Source of the DNA: Siphonodentalium dalli
Taxonomy: Eukaryota; Mollusca; Scaphopoda; Gadilida; Siphonodentaliidae
Reading direction: 5' to 3'
Assembly: GCA_032622095.1 (NCBI GenBank)
Contig: CP136061.1
Location: 5,900,734 to 5,964,733 of the forward strand
DNA length: 64,000 nucleotides
The notes under the pieces are model-generated. The model did no database searches and was not told where the DNA came from. It saw nothing but the letters and a program-made list of their open reading frames with translations. Below, piece by piece: positions 1-14,375 of the stretch. Numbering within the stretch: position 1 is the stretch's first letter; each line of letters starts with the position of its first letter. The position numbers and the translations under genes are program-made.

Positions 1-3000
1 TACAGGTCGTACCTTTAGTCCGATCATCATAAAATTTGTCATGGCTGTTTAAATTGGAATGTAGATGGGACCGAGTAATTTTGGGGTCATTCGGACAAAA
101 AACATGGCCGCCAGCGGCCATCTTAAATTTCAAAATTTAATCCATTAGCACTGGCCACAGGTCGTACTGTTCGTCTGATCATCACGAAATTTGTCATGGA
201 TGTTAATATTGACATGTAGATGGGAACGAGTAATGTTGGGGTCATTCGGCCAAAAAACATGGCCGCCAGCAGCCATCTTGGATTTTACTCTTTGTATGAC
301 TAAATTCATTAGCACGGGCTACAGGTCGTACCTTTAATCTGATCATCATCAAATTTGTCATGGATGTTAATATTGACATGTAGATGGGAACGAGTAAGTT
401 TGGGGTCATTCGGCCAAAAAACATGGCGGCCAGCAGCCATCTTGGATTTTACTCTTTGTATGACTAAATTCTTTAGCACGGGCTACAGGTCGTACCTTTA
501 GTCTGATCATCATCAAATTTGTCAGGGATGTTAATATTGACATATAGATGGGAACGAGTAATTTTGGGGTCATTTGGCCCAAAAACATGGCCGCCAGCAG
601 ACATCTTGGATTTTACTCTTTGTATGACTAAATCCTTTAGCACGGGGTGCAGGTCGTACCTTTAGTCCGATCATCATAAAATTTGTCATGGCTGTTTAAA
701 TTGGAATGTAGATGGGAACGAGTAATTTTGGGGTCATTCGAACAAAAAACATGGCCGCCAGCGGCCATCTTAAATTTCAAAATTTAATCCATTAGCACTG
801 GCCACAGGTCGTACTGTTCGTCTGATCATCACGAAATTTGTCATGGATGTTAATATTGGCATGTAGATGGGAACGAGTAATGTTGGGGTCATTCGGCCAA
901 AAAACATGGCCGCCAGCAGCCATCTTGGATGTTACTCTTTGTATGACTAAATTCTTTAGCACGGGATACAGGTCGTACCTTTAGTCTGATCATCATCAAA
1001 TTTGTCATGGATGTTAATATTGACATGTAGATGGGAAACAGTAAGTTTGGGGTCATTCGGCCAAAAAACATGGCGGCCAGCAGCCATCTTGGATTTTACT
1101 CTTTGTATGACTAAATTCTTTAGCACGGGCTACAGAACGTACCTTTAGTCTGATCATCATCAAATTTGTCATGGATGTTAATATTGACATGTAGATGGGA
1201 ACGAGTAATTTTGGGGTCATTTGGCCAAAAAACATGGCCGCCAGCAGACATCTTGGATTTTACTCTTTGTATGACTAAATCCTTTAGCACGGGCTACAGG
1301 TCGTACCTTTAGTCTGATCATCATAAAATTTATCATGGCTGTTGAAATTAGAATGTAGATGGGAACGAGTTATTTTGGGGTCATTCGGACAAAAAACATG
1401 GCCGCCAGCGGCCATCTTGGATTTCAAAATTTAATCCATTAGCACGGACCACAGGTCGTACTGTTCGTCTGATCATCATGAAATTTGTCATGGATGTTAA
1501 CATTGACATGTAGATGGGAACGAGTAAGTTTGGGGTCAATAGGCCAAAAAACATGGTCGCCAGCAGCCATCTTGGATTTTACTCTTTGTATGACTAAATC
1601 CTTTAGCACGGGCTGCAGGTCGTACCGTTAGTCTGATCAACATAAAATTTGTCATGAATGTTAATAATGACATGTAGATGGGAACGAGTCATTTTGGGGT
1701 CATTCGGCCAAAAAACATGGCCGCCAGCAGGCATCTTTGATTTTACTCTTTGTATGACTAAATCCTTTAGCACGGGCTTCAGGTCGTACCTTTAGTCCGA
1801 TCATCATAAAATTTGTTATGACTGTTGAAATTGGAATGTAGATGGGAACGAGTCATTTTGGGTTCATTCGGACGAAAAACATGGCCGTCAGCGGCCATCT
1901 TAAATTTCAAAATTTAATCCATTAGCACTGGCCACAGGTCGTACTGTTCGTCTGATCATCACGAAATTTGTCATGGATGTTAATATTGACATGTAGATGG
2001 GAACGAGTAATTTTGGGGTCATTCGGCCCAAAAACATGGCCGCCAGCAGACATCTTGGATTTTACTCTTTGTATGACTAAATCCTTTAGCACGGGCTACA
2101 GGTCGTACCTTTAGTCTGATCATCATAAAATTTATCATGGCTGTTGAAATTAGAATGTAGATGGGAACGAGTTATTTTTGGGTCATTCGGACAAAAAACA
2201 TGGCCGCCAGCGGCCATCTTGGATTTCAAAATTTAATCCATTAGCACGGACCACAGGTCGTACTGTTCGTCTGATCATCATGAAATTTGTAATGGATGTT
2301 AATATTGACATGTAGATGGGAACGAGTAAGTTTGGGGTCAATAGGCCAAAAAACATGGTCGCCAGCAGCCATCTTGGATTTTACTCTTTGTATGACTAAA
2401 TCCTTTAGCACGGGCTGCAGGTCGTACCGTTAGTCTGATCAACATAAAATTTGTCATGAATGTTAATAATGACATGTAGATGGGAACGAGTCATTTTGGG
2501 GTCATTCGGCCAAAAAACATGGCCGCCAGCAGGCATCTTTGATTTTACTCTTTGTATGACTAAATCCTTTAGCACGGGCTTCAGGTCGTACCTTTAGTCC
2601 GATCATCATAAAATTTGTTATGACTGTTGAAATTGGAATGTAGATGGGAACGAGTCATTTTGGGTTCATTCGGACGAAAAACATGGCCGTCAGCGGCCAT
2701 CTTAAATTTCAAAATTTAATCCATTAGCACTGGCCACAGGTCGTACTGTTCGTCTGATCATCACGAAATTTGTCATGGATGTTAATATTGACATGTAGAT
2801 GGGAACGAGTAATTTTGGGGTCATTCGGCCCAAAAACATGGCCGCCAGCAGACATCTTGGATTTTACTCTTTGTATGACTAAATCCTTTAGCACGGGCTA
2901 CAGGTCGTACCTTTAGTCTGATCATCATAAAATTTATCATGGCTGTTGAAATTAGAATGTAGATGGGAACGAGTTATTTTTGGGTCATTCGGACAAAAAA

Positions 3001-6000
3001 CATGGCCGCCAGCGGCCATCTTGGATTTCAAAATTTAATCCATTAGCACGGACCACAGGTCGTACTGTTCGTCTGATCATCATGAAATTTGTAATGGATG
3101 TTAATATTGACATGTAGATGGGAACGAGTAAGTTTGGGGTCAATAGGCCAAAAAACATGGTCGCCAGCAGCCATCTTGGATTTTACTCTTTGTATGACTA
3201 AATCCTTTAGCACGGGCTGCAGGTCGTACCGTTAGTCTGATCAACATAAAATTTGTCATGAATGTTAATAATGACATGTAGATGGGAACGAGTAATTTTG
3301 GGGTCATTCGGCCAAAAAACATGGCCGCCAGCAGGCATCTTTGATTTTACTCTTTGTATGACTAAATCCTTTAGCACGGGCTTCAGGTCGTACCTTTAGT
3401 CCGATCATCATAAAATTTGTCATGACTGTTGAAATTGGAATGTAGATGGGAACGAGTCATTTTGGGTTCATTCGGACGAAAAACATGGCCGTCAGCGGCC
3501 ATCTTAAATTTCAAAATTTAATCCATTAGCATGGGCCACAGGTCATACTGTTAGTCTGATCATCATGAAATTTGTCATGGATGTTAATATTGACATGTAG
3601 ATGGGAATGGGCTACAGGTTGTACCTTTAGTCTGATCATCATTAAATTGTCATGAATGTTAATAATGACATGTAGATGGGAACGAGTCATTTTAGGGTCA
3701 TTCGGCCAAAAAACATGGCCGCCAGCAGCCATCTTTGATTTTACTCTTTGTATGACTAAATCCTTTAGCACGGGCTACAGGTCGTACCTTTAGTCTGATC
3801 ATCATAAAATTTGTCATGGCTGTTGAAATTGGAATGTAGATGGGAACGAGTAAGTTTGGGGTCATTTGGCCAAAAAACATGGCCGCCAGCAGCCATCTTG
3901 GATTTTACTCTTTGTATGACTAAATTCTTTAGCACGGGCTACAGGTCGTACCTTTAGTCTGATCATCATCAAATTTGTCATGGATGTTAATATTGACATG
4001 TAGATGGGAACGAGTAAGTTTGGGGTCATTCGGCCAAAAAACATGGCCGCCAGCAGGCATCTTTGATTTTACTCTTTGTATGACTAAATCCTTTAGCACG
4101 GGCTACAGGTCGTACTTTTAGTCTGATCATCATAAAATTTGTCAAGAATGTTAATAATGACATGTAGATGGGAACAAGTCATTTTGGGGTCGTTCGACCC
4201 AAAAACATGGCCGCGGCCATCTTGGATTTCAAAATTCAATCCATTAGCACTGGCCACAGGTCGTACTGTTTGTCTGATCATCATGAAATTTGTCATGGAT
4301 GATAATATTGAAATGTAGATGGGAACGAGTAATTTTGGGGTAATTCGGCCAAAAAACATGGCCGCCAGCAGCCATCTGGGATTTTACTCTTTGTATGACT
4401 AAATTATTTAGCACGGGCTGCAGGTCGTACCTTTAATCTGATCATCATAAAATTTGTCATGGATGTTAACAATGACATGTAGATGGGACCAAGTAAGTTT
4501 GGGGTAAATAGGCCAAAAAACATGGTCGCCAGCAGCCATCTTGGATTTTACTCTTTGTATGACTAAATCCTTTAGCACGGGCTACAGGTTGTACCTTTAG
4601 TCTGATCATCATAAAAATTTTCATGGTTGTTGAAATTGGAATGTAGATGGGAACAAGTCATTTTGGGGTCGTTCGACCAAATACATGGCCGCCAGCTGCC
4701 ATATTGGATTTTACTCTTTGTATGACTAAATCCTTTAGCACGGGCTACAGGTCGTACCTTTATTCTGATCATCATAAAATTTGTCATGGTTGTTGAAATT
4801 GGAATGTAGATGGGAACGAGTCATTTTGGGTTCATTCGAACAAAAAACATGCCAGCGGCCATCTTGGATTTCAAAATTCAATCCATTAGCACGGGCCACA
4901 GGTCGTACTGTTTATCTGATCATCATGAAATTTGTCATGAATGTTAATAATGACATGTAGATGGGAACGAGTCATTTTGGGATCATTCGGCCAAAAAACA
5001 TGGCCGCCAGCAGGCATCTTTGATTTTACTCTTTGTATGACTAAATCCTTTAGCACGGGCTACAGGTCGTACCTTTAGTCCGATCATCATAAAATTTGTC
5101 ATGGCTGTTGAAATTGGAATGTAGATGGGAACGAGTCATTTTGGGGTCATTCGGACAAAAAACATGGCCGCCAGCGGCCATCTTAAATTTCAAAATTTAA
5201 TCCATTAGCACTGGCCATAGGTCGTACTGTTCGTCTGATCATCACGAAATTTGTCATGGATGTTAATAATGACATGTAGATGGGAACGAGTAATTTTGGG
5301 GTCATTTGGCTCAAAAACATGGCCGCCAGCAGACATCTTGGATTTTACTCTTTGTATGACTAAATCCTTTAGCACGGGCTGCAGGTCGTACCTTTAGTCT
5401 GATCATCACAAAATTTCTCATGAATGTTAATAATGACATGCAGATGGGAACGAGTCATTTTGGGGTCATTCGGCCAAAAAACATGGTCGCCAGCAGGCAT
5501 CTTTCATTTTACTCTTCGTATGACTAAATCCTTTAGCACGGGCTACAGGTCGTACCTTTTGTCCGATCATCATAAAATTTGTCATGGCTGTTGAAATTGG
5601 AATGTAGATGGGAACGAGTCATTTTGGGTTCATTCGGAAGAAAAACATGGCCGCCAGCGGCCATCTTAAATTTCAAAATTTAATCCATTAGCACTGGCCA
5701 CAGGTCGTACTGTTCGTCTGATCATCACGAAATTTGTCAAGGATGTTAATATTGACATGTAGATGGGAACGAGTAATTTTGGGGTCATTCGGCCAAAAAA
5801 CATGGCCGCCAGCAGCCATCTTGGATTTTACTCTTTGTATGACTAAATTCTTTAGCACGGGCTACAGGTCGTACTTTTAGTCTGATCATCATAAAATTTG
5901 TCAAGAATGTTAATAATGACATGTAGATGGGAACAAGTCATTTTGGGGTCGTTCGACCCAAAAACATGGCCGCGGCCATCTTGGATTTCAAAATTCAATC

Positions 6001-9000
6001 CATTAGCACTGGCCACAGGTCGTACTGTTTGTCTGATCATCATGAAATTTGTCATGGATGTTAATATTGACATGTAGATGGGAACGAGTCATTTTGGGGT
6101 AATTCGGCCAAAAAACATGGCCGCCAGCAGCCATCTGGTATTTTACTCTTTGTATGACTAAATTCTTTAGCACGGGCTGCAGGTCGTACCTTTAGTCTGA
6201 TCATCATAAAATTTGTCATGGATGTTAATAATGACATGTAGATGGGAACGAGTCATTTTTGGGTCATTCGGCCAAAAAACATGACGCCAGCAGCCATCTT
6301 GGATTTTACTCTTTGTATGACTAAATTATTTAGCACGGGCTACAGGTCGTACTTTTAGTCTGAACATCATAAAATTTGTCAAGAATGTTAATAATGACAT
6401 GTAGATGGTAACAAGTCATTTTGGGGTCGTTCGACCCAAAAACATGGCCGCCAGCAGCCATCTTGGATTTTACTCTTTGTATGACTAAATCCTTTAGCAC
6501 GGGCTACAGGTCGTACCTTTAGTCTGATCATCATAAAATTTGTCATGGTTGTTGAAATTGGAATGTAAATGGGAACGAGTCATTTTGGGTTCATTCGGAC
6601 AAAAAACATGGCCGCTAGCGGCCATCTTGGATTTCAAAATTTAATCCATTAGCTCGAGCCACAGGTCGTACTGTTTGTCTGATCATCATGAAATTTGTCA
6701 TTGATGATAATATTGACATGTTGATGGGAACGAGTAATTTTGGGGTCATTCGGCCAAAAAACATGGTCGCCAGCAGCCATCTTGGATTTTACTCGTTGTA
6801 TGACTAAATCCTTTAGCACGGGCTACAGGTTGTATCTTTAGTCTGATCGTCATTAAATTTGTCATGAATGTTAATAATGACATGTAGATGGGAACGAGTC
6901 ATTTTGGGGTCATTCGGGCCATAAAACATGGCCACCAGCAGCCATCTTTGATTTTACTCTTTGTATGACTAAATCCTTTAGCATGGGCTACACGTCATAC
7001 ATTTAGTCTGATCATCATAAAATTTGTCATGGCTGTTGAAATTGGAATGTAGATGGAAACGAGTCATTTTGGGGTCATTCGGACAAAAAACATGGCCGCC
7101 AGCGGCCATCTTGGATTTAAAAATTTAATCCATTAGCATGGGCCACAGGTCATACTGTTAGTCTGATCATCATGAAATTTGTCATGGATGTTAATATTGA
7201 CATGTAGATGGGAATGGGCTACAGGTTGTACCTTTAGTCTGATCATCATTAAATTGTCATGAATGTTAATAATGACATGTAGATGGGAACGAGTCATTTT
7301 AGGGTCATTCGGCCAAAAAACATGGCCGCCAGCAGCCATCTTTGATTTTACTCTTTGTATGACTAAATCCTTTAGCACGGGCTACAGGTCGTACTTTTAG
7401 TCTGATCATCATAAAATTTGTCAAGAATGTTAATAATGACATGTAGATGGGAACAAGTCATTTTGGGGTCGTTCGACCCAAATACATGGCCGCCAGCAGC
7501 CATCTTGGATTTTACTCTTTGTATGACTAAATCCTTTAGCACGGGCTACAGGTCGTACCTTTAGTCTGATCATCATAAAATTTGTCATGTTTGTTGAAAT
7601 TGGAATGTAGATGGGAACGAGTCATTTTGGGTTCATTCGGACAAAAAACATGCCAGCGGCCATCTTGGATTTCAAAATTCAATCCATTAGCACGGGCCAC
7701 AGGTCGTACTGTTTGTCTGATCATCATGAAATTTGTCATGAATGTTAAAAATGACATGTAGATGGGAACGAGTCATTTTGGGGTCATTCGGCCAAAAAAC
7801 ATGGCCGCCAGCAGGCATCTTTGATTTTACTCTTTGTATGACTAAATCCTTTAGCACGGGCTACAGGTCGTACCTTTAGTCTGATCATCATAAAATTTGT
7901 CATGGTTGTTGAAATTGGAATGTAAATGGGAACGAGTCATTTTGGGTTCATTCGGACAAAAAACATGGCCGCTAGCGGCCATCTTGGATTTCAAAATTTA
8001 ATCCATTAGCTCGAGCCACAGGTCGTACTGTTTGTCTGATCATCATGAAATTTGTCATTGATGATAATATTGACATGTTGATGGGAACGAGTAATTTTGG
8101 GGTCATTCGGCCAAAAAACATGGTCGCCAGCAGCCATCTTGGATTTCACTCGTTGTATGACTAAATCCTTTAGCACGGGCTACAGGTTGTATCTTTAGTC
8201 TGATCGTCATTAAATTTGTCATGAATGTTAATAATGACATGTAGATGGGAACGAGTCATTTTGGGGTCATTCGGGCCATAAAACATGGCCACCAGCAGCC
8301 ATCTTTGATTTTACTCTTTGTATGACTAAATCCTTTAGCATGGGCTACACGTCATACATTTAGTCTGATCATCATAAAATTTGTCATGGCTGTTGAAATT
8401 GGAATGTAGATGGAAACGAGTCATTTTGGGGTCATTCGGACAAAAAACATGGCCGCCAGCGGCCATCTTGGATTTAAAAATTTAATCCATTAGCATGGGC
8501 CACAGGTCATACTGTTAGTCTGATCATCATGAAATTTGTCATGGATGTTAATATTGACATGTAGATGGGAATGGGCTACAGGTTGTACCTTTAGTCTGAT
8601 CATCATTAAATTGTCATGAATGTTAATAATGACATGTAGATGGGAACGAGTCATTTTAGGGTCATTCGGCCAAAAAACATGGCCGCCAGCAGCCATCTTT
8701 GATTTTACTCTTTGTATGACTAAATCCTTTAGCACGGGCTACAGGTCGTACTTTTAGTCTGATCATCATAAAATTTGTCAAGAATGTTAATAATGACATG
8801 TAGATGGGAACAAGTCATTTTGGGGTCGTTCGACCCAAATACATGGCCGCCAGCAGCCATCTTGGATTTTACTCTTTGTATGACTAAATCCTTTAGCACG
8901 GGCTACAGGTCGTACCTTTAGTCTGATCATCATAAAATTTGTCATGTTTGTTGAAATTGGAATGTAGATGGGAACGAGTCATTTTGGGTTCATTCGGACA

Positions 9001-12000
9001 AAAAACATGCCAGCGGCCATCTTGGATTTCAAAATTCAATCCATTAGCACGGGCCACAGGTCGTACTGTTTGTCTGATCATCATGAAATTTGTCATGAAT
9101 GTTAAAAATGACATGTAGATGGGAACGAGTCATTTTGGGGTCATTCGGCCAAAAAACATGGCCGCCAGCAGGCATCTTTGATTTTACTCTTTGTATGACT
9201 AAATCCTTTAGCACGGGCTACAGGTCGTACCTTTAGTCCGATCATCATAAAATTTGTCATGGCTGTTGAAATTGGAATGTAGATGGGAACGAGTCATTTT
9301 GGGGTCATTCGGACAAAAAACATGGCCGCCAGCGGCCATCTTAAATTTCAAAATTTAATCCATTAGCACTGGCCACAGGTCGTACTGTTCGTCTGATCAT
9401 CACGAAATTTGTCATGGATGTTAATAATGACATGTAGATGGGAACGAGTCATTTTGGGGTCATTCGGCCAAAAAACATGGTCGCCAGCAGGCATCTTTGA
9501 TTTTACTCTTCGTATGACTAAATCCTTTAGCACGGGCTACAGGTCGTACCTTTAGTCCGATCATCATAAAATTTGTCATGGCTGTTGAAATTGGAATGTA
9601 GATGGGAACGAGTCATTTTGGGTTCATTCGGAAGAAAAACATGGCCGCCAGCAGCCATCTTGGATTTTACTCTTTGTATGACTAAATCCTTTAGCACGGG
9701 CTACAGGTTGTACCTTTAGTCTGATCATCATAAAATTTGTCATAAATGTTAATAATGACATGTAGATGGGAACGAGTCATTTTTGGGTCATTCGGCCAAA
9801 AAACATGGCCGCCAGCAGCCATCTTGGATTTTACTCTTTGTATGACTAAATTCTTTAGCACGGGCTACAGGTCGTACTTTTAGTCTGATCATCATAAAAT
9901 TTGTCAAGAATGTTAATAATGACATGTAGATGGGAATAAATCATTTTGGGGTCGTTCGACCCAAATACATGGCCGCCAGCAGCCATCTTGGATTTTACTC
10001 TTTGTATGACTAAATCCTTTAGCACGGGCTACAGGTCGTACCTTTAGTCTGATCATCATAAAATTTGTCATGTTTGTTGAAATTGGAATGTAGATGGGAA
10101 CGAATCATTTTGGGTTCATTCGGACAAAAAACATGCCAGCGGCCATCTTGGATTTCAAAATTCAATCCATTAGCACGGGCCACAGGTCGTACTGTTGTCT
10201 GATCATCATGAAATTTGTCATGAATGTTAATAATGACATGTAGATGGGAACGAGTCATTTTGGGGTCATTCGGCCAAAAAACATGGCCGCCAGCAGCCAT
10301 CTTGGATTTTACTCTTTGTATGACTAAATCCTTTAGCACGGGCTACAGGTCGTACCTTTAGTCCGATCATCATAAAATTTGTCATGGCTGTTGAAATTGG
10401 AATGTAGATGGGAACGAGTCATTTTGGGGTCATTCGGACAAAAAACATGGCCGCCAGCGGCCATCTTAAATTTCAAAATTTAATCCATTAGCACTGGCCA
10501 CAGGTCGTACTGTTCGTCTGATCATCACGAAATTTGTCATGGATGTTAATAATGACATGTAGATGGGAACGAGTAATTTTGGGGTCATTTGGCTCAAAAA
10601 CATGGCCGCCAGCAGACATCTTGGATTTTACTCTTTGTATGACTAAATCCTTTAGCACGGGCTGCAGGTCGTACCTTTAGTCTGATCATCATAAAATTTG
10701 TCATGAATGTTAATAATGACATGTAGATGGGAACGAGTCATTTTGGGGTCATTCGGCCAAAAAACATGGTCGCCAGCAGGCATCTTTGATTTTACTCTTC
10801 GTATGACTAAATCCTTTAGCACGGGCTACAGGTCGTACCTTTAGTCCGATCATCATAAAATTTGTCATGGCTGTTGAAATTGGAATGTAGATGGGAACGA
10901 GTCATTTTGGGTTCATTCGGAAGAAAAACATGGCCGCCAGCGGCCATCTTAAATTTCAAAATTTAATCCATTAGCACTGGCCACAGGTCGTACTGTTCGT
11001 CTGATCATCACGAAATTTGTCATGGATGTTAATATTGACATGTAGATGGGAACGAGTAATTTTGGGGTCATTCGGCCAAAAAACATGGCCGCCAGCAGCC
11101 ATCTTGGATTTTACTCTTTGTATGACTAAATTCTTTAGCACGGGCTACAGGTCGTACTTTTAGTCTGATCATCATAAAATTTGTCAAGAATGTTAATAAT
11201 GACATGTAGATGGGAACAAGTTATTTTGGGGTCGTTCGACCCAAAAACATGGCCGCGGCCATCTTGGATTTCAAAATTCAATCCATTAGCACGGGCCACA
11301 GGTCGTACTGTTTGTCTGATCATCATGAAATTTTTCATGGATGATAATATTGAAATGTAGATGGGAACGAGTAATTTTGGGGTAATTCGGCCAAAAAACA
11401 TGGCCGCCAGCAGCCATCTGGGATTTTACTCTTTGTATGACTAAATTCTTTAGCACGGGCTGCAGGTCGTACCTTTAGTCTGATCATCATAAAATTTGTC
11501 ATGGATGTTAACAATGACATGTAGATGGGAACGAGTAAGTTTGGGGTCATTCGGCCAAAAAACATGGTCGCCAGCAGCCATCTTGGATTTTACTCTTTGT
11601 ACGACTAAATCCTTTAGCACGGGCTACAGGTTGTATCTTTAGTCTGATCGTCATTAAATTTGTCATGAATGTTAATAATGACATGTAGATGGGAACGAGT
11701 CATTTTGGGGTCATTCGGCCAAAAAACATGGCCGCCAGCAGCCATCTTGGATTTTACTCTTTGTATGACTAAATTCTTTAGCACGGGCTACAGGTCGTAC
11801 TTTTAGTCTGATCATCATAAAATATGTCAAGAATGTTAATAATGACATGTAGATGGGAACAAGTCATTTTGGGATCGTTCGACCCAAAAACATGGCCGCG
11901 GCCATCTTGGATTTCAAAATTCAATCCATTAGCACGGGCCACAGGTCGTACTGTTTGTCTGATCATCATGAAATTTGTCATGGATGATAATATTGAAATG

Positions 12001-14250
12001 TAGATGGGAACGAGTAATTTTGGGGTAATTCGGCCAAAAAACATGGCCGCCAGCAGCCATCTGGGATTTTACTCTTTGTATGACTAAATTCTTTAGCACG
12101 GGCTGCAGGTCGTACCTTTAGTCTGATCATCATAAAATTTGTCATGGATGTTAACAATGACATGTAGATGGGAACGAGTAAGTTTGGGGTGATTCGGCCA
12201 AAAAACATGGTCGCCAGCAGCCATCTTGGATTTTACTCTTTGTACGACTAAATCCTTTAGCACGGGCTACAGGTTGTATCTTTAGTCTGATCGTCATTAA
12301 ATTTGTCATGAATGTTAATAATGACATGTAGATGGGAACGAGTCATTTTGGGGTCATTCGGCCAAAAAACATGGCCGCCAGCAGCCATCTTGGATTTTAC
12401 TCTTTGTATGACTAAATTCTTTAGCACGGGCTACAGGTCGTACTTTTAGTCTGATCATCATAAAATATGTCAAGAATGTTAATAATGACATGTAGATGGG
12501 AACAAGTCATTTTGGGATCGTTCGACCCAAAAACATGGCCGCGGCCATCTTGGATTTCAAAATTCAATCCATTAGCACGGGCCACAGGTCGTACTGTTTG
12601 TCTGATCATCATGAAATTTGTCATGGATGATAATATTGAAATGTAGATGGGAACGAGTAATTTTGGGGTAATTCGGCCAAAAAACATGGCCGCCAGCAGC
12701 CATCTGGGATTTTACTCTTTGTATGACTAAATTCTTTAGCACGGGCTGCAGGTCGTACCTTTAGTCTGATCATCATAAAATTTGTCATGGATGTTAACAA
12801 TGACATGTAGATGGGAACGAGTAAGTTTGGGGTAAATAGGCCAAAAAACATGGTCGCCAGCAGCCATCTTTGATTTTACTCTTTGTATGACTAAATCCTT
12901 TAGCACGGGCTACAGGTTGTACCTTTAGTCTGATCATCATAAAATTTGTCAAGAATGTTAATAATGACATGTAGATGGGAACGAGTCATTTTTGGGTCAT
13001 TCGGCCAAACAACATGGCCGCCAGCAGCCATCTTGGATTTTACTCTTTGTATGACTAAATCATTTAGCACGGGCTACAGGTCGTACCTTTAGTCTGATCA
13101 TCATAAAATTTGTCATGGTTGTTGAAATTGGAATGAAGATGGGAACGAGTCATTTTGGGTTCATTCGGACAAAAAACATGGCCGCTAGCGGCCATCTTGG
13201 ATTTCAAAATTTAATCCATTAGCACGAGCCACAGGTCGTACTGCTTGTCTGATCATCATGAAATTTGTCATGGATGATAATATTGACATGTAGATGGGAA
13301 CGAGTAATTTTGGGGTCATTCGGCCAAAAAACATGGTCGCCAGCAGCCATCTTGGATTTTACTCGTTGTATGACTAAATCCTTTAGCACGGGCTACAGGT
13401 TGTATCTTTAGTCTGATCGTCATTAAATTTGTCATGAATGTTACTAATGACATGTAGATGGGAACGAGTCATTTTGGGGTCATTCGGCCATAAAACATGG
13501 CCACCAGCAGCCATCTTTGATTTTACTCTTTGTATGACTAAATCCTTTAATTAGCATGGGCTACAGGTCATACCTTTAGTCTGATCATCATAACATTTGT
13601 CATGGCTGTTGAAATTGGAATGTAGATGGAAACGAGTCATTTTGGGTTATTCGGACAAAAAACATGGCCGCCAGCGGCCATCTTGGATTTAAAAATTTAA
13701 TCCATTAGCATGGGCCACATGTCATACTGTTAGTCTGATCATCATGAAATTTGTCATGGATGTTAATATTGACATGTAGATGGGAATGGGCTACAGGTTG
13801 TACCTTTAGTCTGATCATCATTAAATTGTCATGAATGTTAATAATGACATGTAGATGGGAACGAGTCATTTTAGGGTCATTCGGCCAAAAAACATGGCCG
13901 CCAGCAGTCATCTTTGATTTTACTCTTTGTATGACTAAATCCTTTAGCACGGGCTACAGGTCGTACCTTTAGTCTGATCATCATAAAATTTGTCATGGCT
14001 GTTGAAATTGGAATGTAGATGGGAACGAGTAATTTTGGGGTCATTTGGCCAAAAAACATGGCCGCCAGCAGCCATCTTGGATTTTACTCTTTGTATGACT
14101 AAATTTTTTAGCACGGGCTACAGGTCGTACCTTTAGTCTAAACGTCATAAAATTTGTCATGGATGTTAATGATGACATGTTGACATTTTGGGGTCATTCG
14201 GCCGAAAACATGGCCGCCAGCAGCCATCTTGGATTTTACTTTTCTCTTCA
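1..14250. repeat. Satellite array of ~160-165 bp monomers, truncated by left window edge
   Basis: About 88 head-to-tail monomers, each marked by caggtcgtac, a gatcatcat block, gtagatgggaacgag, ggggtcattcgg and catggccgccagc. Two monomer types alternate irregularly. One runs on from 'ggattttactctttgtatg' and the other from 'tttcaaaatttaatccatt'. The second type often carries a short hairpin (atggccg-ccag-cggccat). Higher-order repeats are visible, with periods of about 802, 1357 and 643 bp. The short minus-strand reading frames recurring every monomer are shadows and not genes: they share the repeat period and end at each monomer. The monomer length fits the old bivalve ~160 bp satellite class, but I cannot compare sequences. 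Confidence 0.95.
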
Positions 14251-14375
14251 TGTCTATAAACTAGTATTAGACATTCAACTTTCCATATTCCTAATCGCTC
14301 CATTGACTGTAATACATTAAATTATTCCCTTTTCAAGTTGAGCTACAGTGTCATTGACACTTTCATTAGTTTATT
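14251..14375 (+). mobile_element. Right terminus of the element carrying the satellite array
   Basis: The array stops here and is followed by sequence ending in gttgagctacagtgtcattg and acactttcatta. The same flank follows the shorter arrays at 44,340-44,370 and 38,920-38,945, and a degraded version follows the monomers at 25,222-25,250. A shared boundary implies that the array is the expanded core of a mobile element and not free satellite. It contains a small hairpin (gtgtcattgacac). A non-autonomous Helitron-like or pearl-like element with internal tandem repeats is my best guess. Confidence 0.6.

Noticed and set aside
242..14059. Dozens of 60-106 codon minus-strand frames with similar sequence (MFFGRMTPNLLVPIYMS type)
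   Set aside because: They repeat with the satellite period, change frame from unit to unit and end within a monomer. They are shadows of the tandem repeat.
1..14250. CENP-B-box-like motif in the satellite (attcggccaaaaaacatgg)
   Set aside because: Only the TTCG....A half is present; the CGGG half is missing, so a centromeric role is not supported.
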